Below, piece after piece: positions 46,733 to 56,691 of a stretch of DNA of 64,000 nucleotides. The notes below the pieces were generated by a model. It made no database searches and had not been told where the DNA came from. It worked only from the letters and a program-made list of their open reading frames with translations. The position numbers were made by a program, and so were the translations under genes. Positions within the stretch are counted from its first letter, which is position 1, and the number at the start of each line of letters is the position of its first letter. Origin of the DNA: Deinococcus aquatilis DSM 23025 (GTDB lineage Bacteria > Deinococcota > Deinococci > Deinococcales > Deinococcaceae); NCBI RefSeq assembly GCF_000378445.1, contig NZ_KB899711.1, positions 27,219 through 91,218 of the forward strand. The letters run 5' to 3'.

Positions 46733-49177
46733 GTGTCCGGCCCGCCAAACACCAACCCGTCCGACCTTCCCCCGTCCGACCCGTCTTCTGCTGACCTCTC
46801 TTCTGCCGAGCTGCTCAGGGTTCTCCCTGTGCCGGGACCAGAATCCGGCTCCGTTTTACAGCCAGAAGCCGCCCGCGCCGACGATCACGGGATGGCCGAA
46901 CTGCGGGTGCTGATTTCCGAGCGGCCAGAAGCCGAGCAGCAGAGGGTCGAGAAGGCCTACATCTTTGCCCGCGATGCCCACGACGGCGTCAACCGCAAGA
47001 GTGGGGAGCCGTACATCACGCACCCGGTGGCGGTCGCGGTGATTCTGGCGCGGCTGGGCATGGACACCGACAGCCTGATGGCGGGCCTGCTGCACGACAC
47101 CGTGGAAGACGTAGACGGCATCACTTTTGAACTGATCGAAAGCGAATTTGGCCCCGACGTGCGGCGAATTGTGGAGGGCGAAACCAAAGTCAGCAAGCTG
47201 AGCAAGCAGGGCAGCCAGGTGGCCGAGGTCAAGGACGCGGGGCGCGACATGCAGGCCGAAAACCTGCGCCAGATGCTGATCGCCATGACCGCCGACATCC
47301 GAATCATCGTGGTGAAGCTGGCCGACCGCCTGCACAACATGAGGACGCTGGGCAGCATGAAGCCCGAAAAACAGCAGCGCATCGCCCGCGAAACGATGGA
47401 GATTTTTGCGCCGCTGGCGCACCGACTCGGCATCGGGCAGATCAAGTGGGAACTGGAAGACCTCAGCTTCCGCTACCTGCAACCTGACGCCTACGAGTAC
47501 CTGCAAACCCGCCTCAGAACCAAGCAGGAAGAACGCGACGCCCTGATTCAGGGTGCAGTGGCGCAACTGAACGAGGCGCTGGAAGACGACTTGGAACTGC
47601 CGGAATGGGTCAGCGACATCGATATCTCGGGCCGCAGCAAGCACCTCTGGAGCATTCACAACAAGATGCAGAAAGAGGGCAAGGCGCTGGAACAGATTTT
47701 CGATCTGCTGGCAATCCGGGTCATCCTGAAGCCCAAAGACCTGATCGTGCCGCCCGGAACCGATGAAAAACGCCGCGAACGTGCCGAGCAGACCCGCGAA
47801 AAACGCATCTGCTACCACACGGTCTCCATCGTGCATTCGATGTGGACGCCGTTGCCGGGGCGCTTCAAGGACTACATCGCCGTTTCCAAGCCCAACGGCT
47901 ACCAGAGCCTGCATACCACCGTAATTACCCAGAGCGGGCAGCCGATAGAGGTGCAGATTCGCAGCCTGCGGATGCACGAGGTGGCCGAATACGGCGTGGC
48001 GGCCCACTGGATGTACAAGCAGGGCGCACAACTGGCCCAGCGTGACCGTGAAAACTGGATTACCCAGCTCCGCGAGTTGCAAAACGAGATCAACGACGCC
48101 AGCGACTACATGGACGCCGTGAAAACCGACATCCTGAGCCAGCGCGTGCGGGTGTTCACGCCCAAGGGCCTCGCCATCAGCCTGCCGGTGGGCAGCACCG
48201 CCGTGGATTTTGCCTACCACATTCATACCCGAATCGGGGAAACCACCGTGGGGGCGCGGGTCAACGGGTCTATCGTGCCGCTGTCTCATAAGCTGGGTAA
48301 CGGCGACATGGTGCAGATCGTAACCAGCAAGAACGGCCATCCCAGCCGGGACTGGCTGAATTTCACGATCACCCGCAGCGCCCGCTCCAAAATCCGCCAT
48401 CATTTCCGCACTCAGGAGCGCGACGAGGCGCTGAAGCATGGGCACGACCTGCTGGAGCGGTATCTGCGGAAGCGGCAACTGGCCGTGCGCCAACTGATGA
48501 GGACCCAACTGCTGGAAGACGCCACCCATAAGCTAATGGGCACCCGCAACCCCGACGACCTTTATTTTGCGCTGCATTCGGGCAAGCTCACGCCCAGCGT
48601 GGTGGCCCGTATCCTTTCGCCCAGCTTGGCGCAGGAGCAGGCCCCGGCAGGCCCCAGCAAGCGCGGCCCGGTCACGCCCCGCACCCCTGAACCCGGCGGC
48701 GTGTACGTGGAAGGGCTGACCACCTCCAGCAAGCTGTCTCAGTGCTGCAACCCCATTCGCGGCGATCAGATCATGGGCTACCTCACGCGGGGCCGGGGCG
48801 TCAGCGTTCACCGAATAGATTGCCCCAACATGATTCGCCTCCTCAAAGACGAACCCGAGCGCTGCATCGCCGCAAGCTGGGACGCGGGCACACCGGGCGG
48901 CACCATCGTGGATCTGGACGTGATCGCGCCGGATCGTCCGGGCCTGTTGGCCGATATTCTGGGTGTACTGAGCGCCGAAAAACGCAGCCCCATGAAAATC
49001 GAGGCGGGCGTGAATGCCGACAGCACCGCACATATTCACCTGCGAATGGCGGTCACGGGCAACGCCGACCTGGAACTGGTACGCACGGCCATCTTGCGCG
49101 TGCAGGGCGTGCAGGACATCGTGCGGGCGGGTCGGGGCGGCAAGGGCGGAGCGCGTAAGAATGGAATGAGCGCGTAG
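46733..49177 (+). CDS. rel: Bifunctional (p)ppGpp synthetase/hydrolase (RelA/SpoT)
   Basis: An 814-residue long RSH enzyme that makes and breaks (p)ppGpp in the stringent response. After a variable proline-rich N-terminus of about 50 residues come the HD hydrolase domain (GEPYITHPVAVAVILARLG and LLHDTVEDV, the metal-binding HDxxED intact), the synthetase domain (DRLHNMRTL earlier; GRFKDYIAVSKPNGYQSLHT), the TGS domain (VFTPKGLAISLPVGSTAVDF), a zinc-finger-like region with SQCCNPIRGDQIMGYLTRG, and an ACT domain at the end. All key motifs are present, so both activities are expected. Confidence 0.95.
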   Translation: MSGPPNTNPSDLPPSDPSSADLSSAELLRVLPVPGPESGSVLQPEAARADDHGMAELRVLISERPEAEQQRVEKAYIFARDAHDGVNRKSGEPYITHPVAVAVILARLGMDTDSLMAGLLHDTVEDVDGITFELIESEFGPDVRRIVEGETKVSKLSKQGSQVAEVKDAGRDMQAENLRQMLIAMTADIRIIVVKLADRLHNMRTLGSMKPEKQQRIARETMEIFAPLAHRLGIGQIKWELEDLSFRYLQPDAYEYLQTRLRTKQEERDALIQGAVAQLNEALEDDLELPEWVSDIDISGRSKHLWSIHNKMQKEGKALEQIFDLLAIRVILKPKDLIVPPGTDEKRRERAEQTREKRICYHTVSIVHSMWTPLPGRFKDYIAVSKPNGYQSLHTTVITQSGQPIEVQIRSLRMHEVAEYGVAAHWMYKQGAQLAQRDRENWITQLRELQNEINDASDYMDAVKTDILSQRVRVFTPKGLAISLPVGSTAVDFAYHIHTRIGETTVGARVNGSIVPLSHKLGNGDMVQIVTSKNGHPSRDWLNFTITRSARSKIRHHFRTQERDEALKHGHDLLERYLRKRQLAVRQLMRTQLLEDATHKLMGTRNPDDLYFALHSGKLTPSVVARILSPSLAQEQAPAGPSKRGPVTPRTPEPGGVYVEGLTTSSKLSQCCNPIRGDQIMGYLTRGRGVSVHRIDCPNMIRLLKDEPERCIAASWDAGTPGGTIVDLDVIAPDRPGLLADILGVLSAEKRSPMKIEAGVNADSTAHIHLRMAVTGNADLELVRTAILRVQGVQDIVRAGRGGKGGARKNGMSA

Positions 49178-49180
49178 AGA

Positions 49181-49558
49181 ATGACAGATTCTCTTTCATT
49201 CATTGACAAAATCTTGAATGCCTTTCCAGAATTTGCCAAATTTAGAGACGTTTACTGGGATGATGAAGGGAATGACACTACGCCAGTGTGTATTGATTTG
49301 AGTAGGTTTGCCGATTATGCATGGAGCCGAAGTCTTAACTGGGTAGATGATGATTTCAATCTCCTCTGGCGCATTATTCTTGACCTGCTCAATCTAAAAA
49401 ATCAGCACATTTACGATTGTATAGATACAGGTTTTATGGAAACTCTCGACCATAAAGCTCTTGAAGAGTCAAATCATTCATTGGTGGAAAGATGGAAGAG
49501 TCAGATGCCTGATTTCGCTTATGCGTTGAGTCCCGAATGGCGTGAGCGGAGGGTCTGA
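49181..49558 (+). CDS. AT-rich orphan protein, possibly horizontally acquired
   Basis: A 125-residue acidic soluble protein, MTDSLSFIDKILNAFPEFAKF onward, with many aromatic and acidic residues (SRSLNWVDDDFNLLWRIILD). It starts three bases after the rel stop with no good ribosome-binding site. A hand count over 49321-49440 gives about 38% GC, far below its flanks, and codon use is accordingly different. Size, composition and solitary position resemble immunity proteins or other cargo of toxin systems, but no toxin is adjacent and no family is recognised. The function is left open. Confidence 0.7.
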   Translation: MTDSLSFIDKILNAFPEFAKFRDVYWDDEGNDTTPVCIDLSRFADYAWSRSLNWVDDDFNLLWRIILDLLNLKNQHIYDCIDTGFMETLDHKALEESNHSLVERWKSQMPDFAYALSPEWRERRV

Positions 49559-49651
49559 GTTTTCATTACGCCAGCCTTGCCCACCCCCCAACTCCCATTC
49601 CCCAACTTTCTCTAAGCCACACAGCGCACGATTAATCCCCCGCATCGTTGT

Positions 49652-49657
49652 TATGCT
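49652..49657 (+). promoter_or_regulatory. -10 box TATGCT, leaderless start of mutS2
   Basis: TATGCT followed by eight bases and ATG at 49666. It favours this ATG over the upstream in-frame ATG at 49648. Confidence 0.55.
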
Positions 49658-49665
49658 CACAGGCG

Positions 49666-51951
49666 ATGTCGTTCGATGCCCGCGCCCTGTCTGCCCTGGA
49701 TTTCCCCCGTATTCGCCAAGCTCTGGCCGAGCGCAGCGCCACCTCGTTGGGGGTGGAGCGGGCGCAGGCGCTGGAACCCTCGGCGGATTCGGGCCGGATT
49801 GCCCGCGAACTGAACGAGGTTGAAGACGCCATGTTCGGCGTGAGCCTGAGCCTCGGCGGAATTCAGGACATCCGCGACCTGCACGGGCGGGCCATCGAGG
49901 GCCGGGTCTTGTCGGGCAGCGACCTGCTCACCGCCGCCTATTCGCTCGACGGGGCCATGACGGTCAAGCGGGCCATTGGGGCCAACTCGCGGGGGCCGCT
50001 GAGGGAAGTGGCCGTGGGATTGGCCGACCACAGTGAACTGGTGCGGCGCGTGCTGGGTGCTCTAGACCGGGACGGGCAGGTGCGCGACGACGCCAGCCCC
50101 CGCCTGCGCGACCTCCGCAAACGCATCGAGCCGCTGCGGAGCCGCATCCGTGAGCGTCTCTCAGCCACTCTGGAACGCTGGGCCGACGTGTTGCAGGAAA
50201 ATATCGTCACCATTCGCCGTGACCGCTACGTATTGCCCGTGCAGGCCAGCCGGGTGGGGCAGGTGCAGGGCATCATCGTGGACGCCTCGGCCACCGGGCA
50301 GACCTATTTTGTAGAACCCGCCACCGTCACGCCCCTCAACAACGAACTGGCCCGCTTGATTCTGGATGAAGAGGCCGAGGTGCGCCGCATCCTGACCGAA
50401 TTGTCGGGCCTGTTGGCCGCCGACCCCGATGTGCCCGTGACCTTATCGACTATCGGTGAACTTGACCTGATCGCCGCCAAAGCCCGGCTGGCCCGAGACT
50501 GGCGACTGAACCGCCCCGAACCCGTGACCGATAACGCCTACGACCTGCGCGAGGCCCGTCACCCCCTGATCGAACAGCCCGTTCCCAACGACATCCGACT
50601 CGGAGACATCAAGCTGCTGCTGATTACCGGCCCGAACATGGGCGGAAAAACGGCCACCCTCAAAACGCTGGGGCTGGCCGTTCTGATGCACCAGTGCGGG
50701 ATGTACGTGGCGGCGGCCAGTGCCAAGCTGCCCGTGGTGCGCGACGTACTGGTCGATATTGGTGACGAACAGAGCATCGAAGCCAGCCTGTCTACTTTCG
50801 CCAGTCACCTCAAACACCTGCGTTTCGTGCTGCGGCATGCGGCCCCCGATACGCTGGTGCTGATCGACGAGTTGGGCAGCGGCACCGATCCCGACGAAGG
50901 CGCGTCGCTGGCGCAGGCCCTGATCGAGCAACTGCTGGGGCAAAATGCGCGGGGCATCATCACCTCTCACCTGTCGCCCCTCAAGCAGTTTGCGCTGGAA
51001 ACGCCGGGGCTACGCAACGCCAGCATGGGCTTCGATCTGGCGACCCTCGCGCCCACCTACCATCTGCAAGTGGGGCAGCCCGGACGCAGCTACGCGCTGG
51101 CAATTGCCCGCCGCATGGGGTTGCCCGAAGACGTGCTGGTGCGGGCCGAAACCCTACTCGGCCCCAACGCGGGCCTGATGGAGCGGATGCTGGAGGGGCT
51201 GGAGCACGAGCGGGCCGACCTCTCAGAGCAACTGGCCGCCGCCGTTTCTGCCCGCCGCGATACCGAAACCGAGCTGGCCCGAGTGCGTGGGGAACGCGAA
51301 ATGCTGGAGCAGAGGCGCAACGAAATGCTGGCCGAGGCCGCGCAGAAGGCCGAAACGCTGTATGCCGACGCCATAGAACGGGTGCGTACCCTGCGTGCCC
51401 GCGCTCAGGAAGACGTGGCCCGCCCCCGCGTGATGCAGGAACTCCGCGACCTCCGAACCGCCGCCCAGAAGGCCCGCCCCGCGCCGCCCGTTGCGCGGGA
51501 AGAACGCGGCGACCCGATTCGCGTGGGCAGCAACGTAGATGTGCCCGCCTACAACGCCGCCGGACAGGTGCTGGAACTGCGCGGAGATGATCTGGTCGTG
51601 CAACTCGGTGTGATGAAGGTGGGCGTGAAGCGGCGTGACGTGCGCCTGAAGCAAGAACCCAAAGTCAAAGCGCCCCGCAGCTTTGTAGGAACCACCAAAA
51701 GTACCTTCCAGAACGAACTGCAACTGCGCGGTATGGGCGTGGAGGAAGCGGTAGAAGAACTGAGAACCGCCATTCTGGAAGCCCACGCCCTCAAGGAAAG
51801 TCCGCTGCGGGTGGTCCACGGCAAGGGTCAGGGCGTGCTGCGCCGCCTGCTCCGCGAGTACCTGAAAAACGATAAACGCGTCGAGTCCTTCCACGATGCT
51901 GAAACCAATCAGGGTGGGCACGGCGTGACCATCGTCAATGTGAAACGCTGA
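49666..51951 (+). CDS. mutS2: MutS2 family DNA-binding ATPase with Smr domain
   Basis: A 761-residue MutS2 protein. The core and clamp helices precede an ATPase domain with Walker [20 protein letters not shown] (about residue 320) and Walker [22 protein letters not shown] long coiled coil follows (about 500-600), then a KOW-like region ([21 protein letters not shown]) and the C-terminal Smr nuclease domain ([19 protein letters not shown] to [19 protein letters not shown]). It lacks the mismatch-recognition domain. MutS2 suppresses recombination and/or rescues collided ribosomes in other bacteria. The start is set by promoter spacing. Confidence 0.95.
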   Translation: MSFDARALSALDFPRIRQALAERSATSLGVERAQALEPSADSGRIARELNEVEDAMFGVSLSLGGIQDIRDLHGRAIEGRVLSGSDLLTAAYSLDGAMTVKRAIGANSRGPLREVAVGLADHSELVRRVLGALDRDGQVRDDASPRLRDLRKRIEPLRSRIRERLSATLERWADVLQENIVTIRRDRYVLPVQASRVGQVQGIIVDASATGQTYFVEPATVTPLNNELARLILDEEAEVRRILTELSGLLAADPDVPVTLSTIGELDLIAAKARLARDWRLNRPEPVTDNAYDLREARHPLIEQPVPNDIRLGDIKLLLITGPNMGGKTATLKTLGLAVLMHQCGMYVAAASAKLPVVRDVLVDIGDEQSIEASLSTFASHLKHLRFVLRHAAPDTLVLIDELGSGTDPDEGASLAQALIEQLLGQNARGIITSHLSPLKQFALETPGLRNASMGFDLATLAPTYHLQVGQPGRSYALAIARRMGLPEDVLVRAETLLGPNAGLMERMLEGLEHERADLSEQLAAAVSARRDTETELARVRGEREMLEQRRNEMLAEAAQKAETLYADAIERVRTLRARAQEDVARPRVMQELRDLRTAAQKARPAPPVAREERGDPIRVGSNVDVPAYNAAGQVLELRGDDLVVQLGVMKVGVKRRDVRLKQEPKVKAPRSFVGTTKSTFQNELQLRGMGVEEAVEELRTAILEAHALKESPLRVVHGKGQGVLRRLLREYLKNDKRVESFHDAETNQGGHGVTIVNVKR

Positions 51952-51980
51952 AAGCACACTTCCTCACATTTCTGCAAAAA

Positions 51981-52009
51981 TTGTCTAGATGAGGTACCGC
52001 CTCTCATGT
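51981..52009 (+). promoter_or_regulatory. Promoter of the first beta-rich paralogue
   Basis: TTGTCT (51981-51986), 17 bases, TCATGT (52004-52009), then seven bases to the ATG at 52017: both -35/-10 spacing and leaderless spacing fit. Confidence 0.55.
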
Positions 52010-52016
52010 TTTTAAC

Positions 52017-53123
52017 ATGCAGGATGCTGTGGTGAGGAAACACTTTTCTACTACAAAGACGCTTCGTCGCTTTAAATCGGGTCTCGCATCATTGGCACTT
52101 GCCTCGGCTTCCTTAAGCCTCGCTCAAACTGCTGCTCCAGAGCCTTTCAAATTCCAGATTCCTTCCAATTACATCAACCGATTTTCCAATACCGAGGGCG
52201 TTCTGGACTTTGGCCCTACCGTGAGTGATGTCGATGCTGTGGGCGTGCGTGCTTTTCCTCTGCCCACCCCACAGGACTTCAGGGTGTCGCTCGTCAGGCA
52301 TACCAATTACTGGGAATATGTTCTGAGTACCCGTGTCAAGGACACGACCCTGTTGGGCGGTGTCATCAACAACGGCAATGCATTGGGCGGTATTGCCAAG
52401 TTAGAAGCTACGCACGATCCTCTGAAGGGAATTCAGTACAGCGGGATCGTTCAGGGAGAGCTGGGCAACATATCCTTTTCCCGCTTCAGCGTGGGCTACG
52501 CCTTCACGGTCTGGGAAAACCGCATCCGCATTCTCAACAACGTGGGCGTCGGTTACGACTGGAATTCCTATTTTCAGGGAACGCCAGAGAACCCCGTCCT
52601 GAAGGTCAGGGGTGGGTACGAAAGCAATGTTCTGACCCCCTACACCTTCTCACAGGTCAGCGGCGGGTACGGAGAACCTATCGGCAAGGAATTCAACTGG
52701 CGACTTGACGCCAATGCCCGTCTGTACACCTTTCCGCTGGATCTCAAGGCCCAGCTGAGTCTGGACGTGACTCCCTCATTTACCTACCGCCCGGTGGCTG
52801 GCCTGGCCCTGACTGCCTCACACCTCGAACGTTTTGTTCTGGGCGATTCCTCGCTGTATACCTACAATCTGGACCGTTATCAGGAATCGAATGCCAGCGT
52901 GACCTACCGCATTCCGGGCACGCCTGACTTTGGCCTGGGTGCTTTGCGGGTACGCGGAAGCCGCAACTGGACGGGCGATTACACCTATCTCCGCAACGAT
53001 GTTTTCCTGAACATCAAGGCCCTGCCGTTCCTGATCGGCCCCAGCGTGGGTTACCAGTGGGGGCCAGCCAAAAACGGCAGTAACAGCCAGTGGCTCTACG
53101 CCCTCGTGGTTATAGGCCGGTAA
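52017..53123 (+). CDS. Secreted beta-rich envelope protein, paralogue 1
   Basis: A 368-residue exported protein: basic N-terminus and hydrophobic segment ending ASLSLAQTAAPEPF, then about 330 residues of alternating amphipathic strands (YWEYVLSTRVKDTTLLGGVI, GSRNWTGDYTYLRNDVFLNI) ending with an aromatic/hydrophobic strand WLYALVVIGR. This pattern fits an outer-membrane-type beta-barrel, consistent with the outer envelope of Deinococcus. It is a tandem paralogue of the next gene. No named family is recognised, so the role is unknown. Confidence 0.72.
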   Translation: MQDAVVRKHFSTTKTLRRFKSGLASLALASASLSLAQTAAPEPFKFQIPSNYINRFSNTEGVLDFGPTVSDVDAVGVRAFPLPTPQDFRVSLVRHTNYWEYVLSTRVKDTTLLGGVINNGNALGGIAKLEATHDPLKGIQYSGIVQGELGNISFSRFSVGYAFTVWENRIRILNNVGVGYDWNSYFQGTPENPVLKVRGGYESNVLTPYTFSQVSGGYGEPIGKEFNWRLDANARLYTFPLDLKAQLSLDVTPSFTYRPVAGLALTASHLERFVLGDSSLYTYNLDRYQESNASVTYRIPGTPDFGLGALRVRGSRNWTGDYTYLRNDVFLNIKALPFLIGPSVGYQWGPAKNGSNSQWLYALVVIGR

Positions 53124-53206
53124 ACGCGGTGTCTGCCTTTTCAAAACTGACTGAAGTATGTAAACCAGATCATGTCTTTCATCTACAAAACAGGCAGCAT
53201 GCCAGA

Positions 53207-54253
53207 GTGTCTAAAAAATCCTCTCTTCTTGGCAAAGGCTTAATGCTCAAAGCTGGGTTTGTAACCCTGGCCCTCATGGCAGTGGCCGCACCGGGCCGCG
53301 CACAAACTACTCCTGCACAGTCCACTGCTCCCGAACCCTTCCGCTTCCAGTTTCCTGCTGGCTACGTGGGCCGTCTGGGCGGTACTGAGGGAACCCTGGA
53401 CTTTGGCGCAGACATAGACAAGATCAATGCCTTCGGCGTTCGTTCCTTTCCTCTGCCTACGGCCCAGGACTGGCGTGTAGCTCTGGTTAAACACCTCAAT
53501 TACTGGGAATACAACATCAGCACCCGTATCAAGGACACGACCCTATTGGCTGGAGTGGTCAACAACGGCGAAGCCCCAAGTGGAGTAGCCAAAGTTGAAG
53601 TTACACACGATCCCTTCAAAGGCATTCAGTACGGGGCCATTATTCAGGGGTATCAGGGCCTGCCTAACCTTGCCCGCTTCAATGTCGGGTACGCCTCAAC
53701 GGTGTGGCAAGATCGGATTCGCATCCTGAATGTGGTAGGCATCGGTGCCGAACCTAGCAACTTCTTGCCCTATACCTTTTCTCAGGTCAACGGCGGCTAC
53801 GGCGAACCCATAGGGCCACAATTCAACTGGCGTCTGGACAGCACCGCCCGCCTCTACACCTTCCCACTCGACAACAAGGCCCAGTGGAGTCTGGACGTCA
53901 CTCCTTCGCTGGCCTACCGTCCTGCTGCGGGTGTTACCCTGAACCTGTCGCATCTGGAACGCTTTGCAGGTGGCGAGGTGGCGCTGCCCAGTTTCAATCT
54001 GGCGCGGTATGAGGAATCCAACGCGACCATCACCTACCGCATTCCGGGCACGCCTGACTTTGGCCTGGGTGCATTGCGGGTGCGCGGAACCCGCAACTGG
54101 ACGGGCGATTACACCTACCTCCGCAACGATGTCTTACTGAATATCAAAGCCCTGCCGTTTCTGATTGGCCCCAGCATCGGCTACCAGTGGGGGCCAGCCA
54201 AAAACGGCAGTACCAGCCAGATGCTGTACGCACTGGTCGTCATGGGCAAGTAA
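53207..54253 (+). CDS. Secreted beta-rich envelope protein, paralogue 2
   Basis: A 348-residue exported protein closely related to the preceding one, with the same blocks (NYWEYNISTRIKDTTLLAGV, PYTFSQVNGGYGEPIG, YRIPGTPDFGLGALRVRG). It lacks an insertion of about 20 residues found in paralogue 1 (near GTPENPVLKVRGG). GTG 53207 is taken as start because it gives a basic N-terminus before the hydrophobic segment like its sister; ATG 53243 is an alternative. The last 190 bp are nearly identical at DNA level to the sister gene. Confidence 0.68.
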   Translation: MSKKSSLLGKGLMLKAGFVTLALMAVAAPGRAQTTPAQSTAPEPFRFQFPAGYVGRLGGTEGTLDFGADIDKINAFGVRSFPLPTAQDWRVALVKHLNYWEYNISTRIKDTTLLAGVVNNGEAPSGVAKVEVTHDPFKGIQYGAIIQGYQGLPNLARFNVGYASTVWQDRIRILNVVGIGAEPSNFLPYTFSQVNGGYGEPIGPQFNWRLDSTARLYTFPLDNKAQWSLDVTPSLAYRPAAGVTLNLSHLERFAGGEVALPSFNLARYEESNATITYRIPGTPDFGLGALRVRGTRNWTGDYTYLRNDVLLNIKALPFLIGPSIGYQWGPAKNGSTSQMLYALVVMGK

Positions 54254-54298
54254 AGGTAAAGATAGACAAGTAAAACCTGACTGCTCTGAACAGACAAG

Positions 54299-54322
54299 GC
54301 CCGCCAGCTCTGCTGTGCGGGC
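54299..54322. terminator. Short hairpin between convergent genes
   Basis: GCCCGC/GCGGGC (54299-54304 and 54317-54322) with a 12-nt loop, no clear T-run. It may end transcripts from either side, with low certainty. Confidence 0.3.
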
Positions 54323-54341
54323 TTCAGCTGTAGCGCCCTGA

Positions 54342-54548
54342 CTACTCTTGCTCAGTTTCCGGTGGCTGCGTGCTGGGTTCTCCGTCGTCCACGAAGACGC
54401 CCTGTTTAGGCATGTCCGTGGACTGCAAAACGTTGCCCTCGGGGTGCTGCTGGGCCTGCTCATCATCCTGGCGGTGCTGGCGCTCGGCGCTGTTGGTGAG
54501 GTCGCTGTGGGTCGGGCCGTTCTGGGCGGAGTCAGATTTACGGGTCAT
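54342..54548 (-). CDS. Small polar hypothetical protein
   Basis: A 68-residue glutamine/aspartate-rich protein, MTRKSDSAQNGPTHSDLTNS onward, with no hydrophobic segment and probably disordered. TACCCT stands five bases before the ATG on the minus strand. Similar in character to the small protein at 20500. No family recognised. Confidence 0.5.
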   Translation of the reverse strand: MTRKSDSAQNGPTHSDLTNSAERQHRQDDEQAQQHPEGNVLQSTDMPKQGVFVDDGEPSTQPPETEQE

Positions 54549-54621
54549 ACGGCAGGGTAGGGGAGAGGCGGGGGGCCGCGCATGCAGGCTTTTCTTTATG
54601 GTGCCCCCCCAGGCTGCGTGC

Positions 54622-54627
54622 TAGGCT
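54622..54627 (+). promoter_or_regulatory. -10 box TAGGCT before the MFS gene
   Basis: TAGGCT followed by eight bases and GTG at 54636. Confidence 0.4.
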
Positions 54628-54635
54628 TCCCAGCC

Positions 54636-55799
54636 GTGAGTGTGCCTGAATCTGCCCTGCCCGAAAGCGTCAAACCGCTGCGCCTGTCGCTGCCTATGCT
54701 GGGTGCAGGGGCAGCGGCGTTTTTTACTTTGGGCATCATTCAGGCCATGTATGGCCCGGCCTTCGCCTTTTTTGAAGACCGCTTTGGAATAGACAAATCG
54801 GCGGTGGGCTGGATCGCCAGTGTGCATTTTCTGGGCTCGGCCCTTGCGCCGCCCCTCACTGGGCTGGCCCTGACGCGCCTGAGCCTGCGCCGTGTCGTGG
54901 TGTCTGGCCTGCTGATCCTGGCGTTCGGCGTGTGTGTGGTGGCTGCCGCGCCGCTGTGGAGCCTGGCTCTGTTGGGTGCGCTGGTGGGCGGGTTGGGAGT
55001 GGGGAGCGTCAGTGCAGCGCTCAATGCCGCCTATGCCAGCGTCGGCACCCGCGCTGTCAATCTGGTCAATGCTGTGTTCGGGCTGGGCAGCATCGCCGCG
55101 CCGTTGGTGGTGGCTGGCCTGGCCCCGCGCACCTTGGCCTTCCCCTTCCTGGTGGTGGCCGGACTCTCGGCCCTGACGCTGGGGCTGGTGCGGCTGTGGG
55201 GCGTGCCCGCCATGCAGGTGGCTCCGGCTCAGGCCGTCGTGGCGCGGCCCGGTGTACAGTTCGGGCTATTTGCCCTGTTGATCGCCACTTACGTGGGACT
55301 GGAGGCAGGGTACGGTGCGTGGTTGGCGCGGCATCTGGACGGTCTGGGCGTGGCAGGCTCGGCCTTCATTCTCAGTGGGTTCTGGGCGGGTCTGACGCTG
55401 GGGCGGATCATTACCGGGGCTGTGGGAGCGCGGGTGTCTCCGCCCCGGCTGGTGCTGGGCAGCTCTATCTTGGTGGCCCTGTGTGCGCTGGCGGCCACGC
55501 AGCCTGCTCTGGCCCCCGGAGCCTACCTCTTGGCAGGTCTTGCGCTCGGCCCCATCTTCGGTACCACCCTTGCGTGGATGACCCGCACCCTGCCTGCCCG
55601 CCTGATTCCTTTCCTGCTGGTGGCAGGTTCAGCGGGCGGCATCCTGATGCCTATTCTGCTGGGTGTGCTGTACTCGCGCAGTGGTCCGGCGGCTGTACCT
55701 GCCTCTCTGACAGTCCTGGGTGTGGTGCTGGTGATCCTGGTGGCCGCAACTGCCCGCCTGACCCGGCTGCGGCCTGCGGCTGTGGTTGGCGGCGTCTGA
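54636..55799 (+). CDS. MFS transporter
   Basis: A 387-residue membrane protein with twelve helices in two halves. After helix 2, the loop [18 protein letters not shown] is the MFS A-motif region; the middle loop (about 185-215) and the second half ([23 protein letters not shown]) fit the FucP/YfmO-like sugar and drug transporters. The substrate is unknown. GTG 54636 ([15 protein letters not shown]) is chosen from promoter spacing; the ATG at 54582 would add 18 residues without signal. Confidence 0.82.
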   Translation: MSVPESALPESVKPLRLSLPMLGAGAAAFFTLGIIQAMYGPAFAFFEDRFGIDKSAVGWIASVHFLGSALAPPLTGLALTRLSLRRVVVSGLLILAFGVCVVAAAPLWSLALLGALVGGLGVGSVSAALNAAYASVGTRAVNLVNAVFGLGSIAAPLVVAGLAPRTLAFPFLVVAGLSALTLGLVRLWGVPAMQVAPAQAVVARPGVQFGLFALLIATYVGLEAGYGAWLARHLDGLGVAGSAFILSGFWAGLTLGRIITGAVGARVSPPRLVLGSSILVALCALAATQPALAPGAYLLAGLALGPIFGTTLAWMTRTLPARLIPFLLVAGSAGGILMPILLGVLYSRSGPAAVPASLTVLGVVLVILVAATARLTRLRPAAVVGGV

Positions 55800-56009
55800 C
55801 CTCCGCACCTTTGCCTGAACCCCGCGCATATGACAGAATGCGCCCGGAATCCCAGTCAATCTTTAAGTCCCCAGACCGGGGCAAATTGATCCCTCATCCA
55901 TTCTTGCCGTGAGATTTCCCCACACCCAATAGAAGACGTTGAACAGACGGCGCCCAGCAGACACAGGCATTCTGGAGAGGGAAGCACCACGGCGCAACCG
56001 GAGGCAAGA

Positions 56010-56501
<492 letters not shown>

Positions 56502-56678
56502 AGTTGTGGAGCGCAGGGGCAGCTGAGGGCCGGTGGTCTGAGGAAAGATTGCCAACTGACCTGAAGCCCCCGCAACAGCAGCTCTAAAACTTCACCTCTC
56601 ACCCAATCCACTCCACCACAGGCCAGAGGAGAGCGCCGATGCTTGCGCCTCTGGCCTGCTTCTGTGGCGCTACCACCC

Positions 56679-56684
56679 TATACT
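56679..56684 (+). promoter_or_regulatory. -10 box TATACT, leaderless start of lysS
   Basis: TATACT, seven bases (CACGTTT), ATG at 56692. Confidence 0.65.
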
Positions 56685-56691
56685 CACGTTT

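Noticed and set aside
46856..48529. 557-codon minus-strand frame opposite rel
   Set aside because: Antisense shadow without domain or ribosome-binding site.
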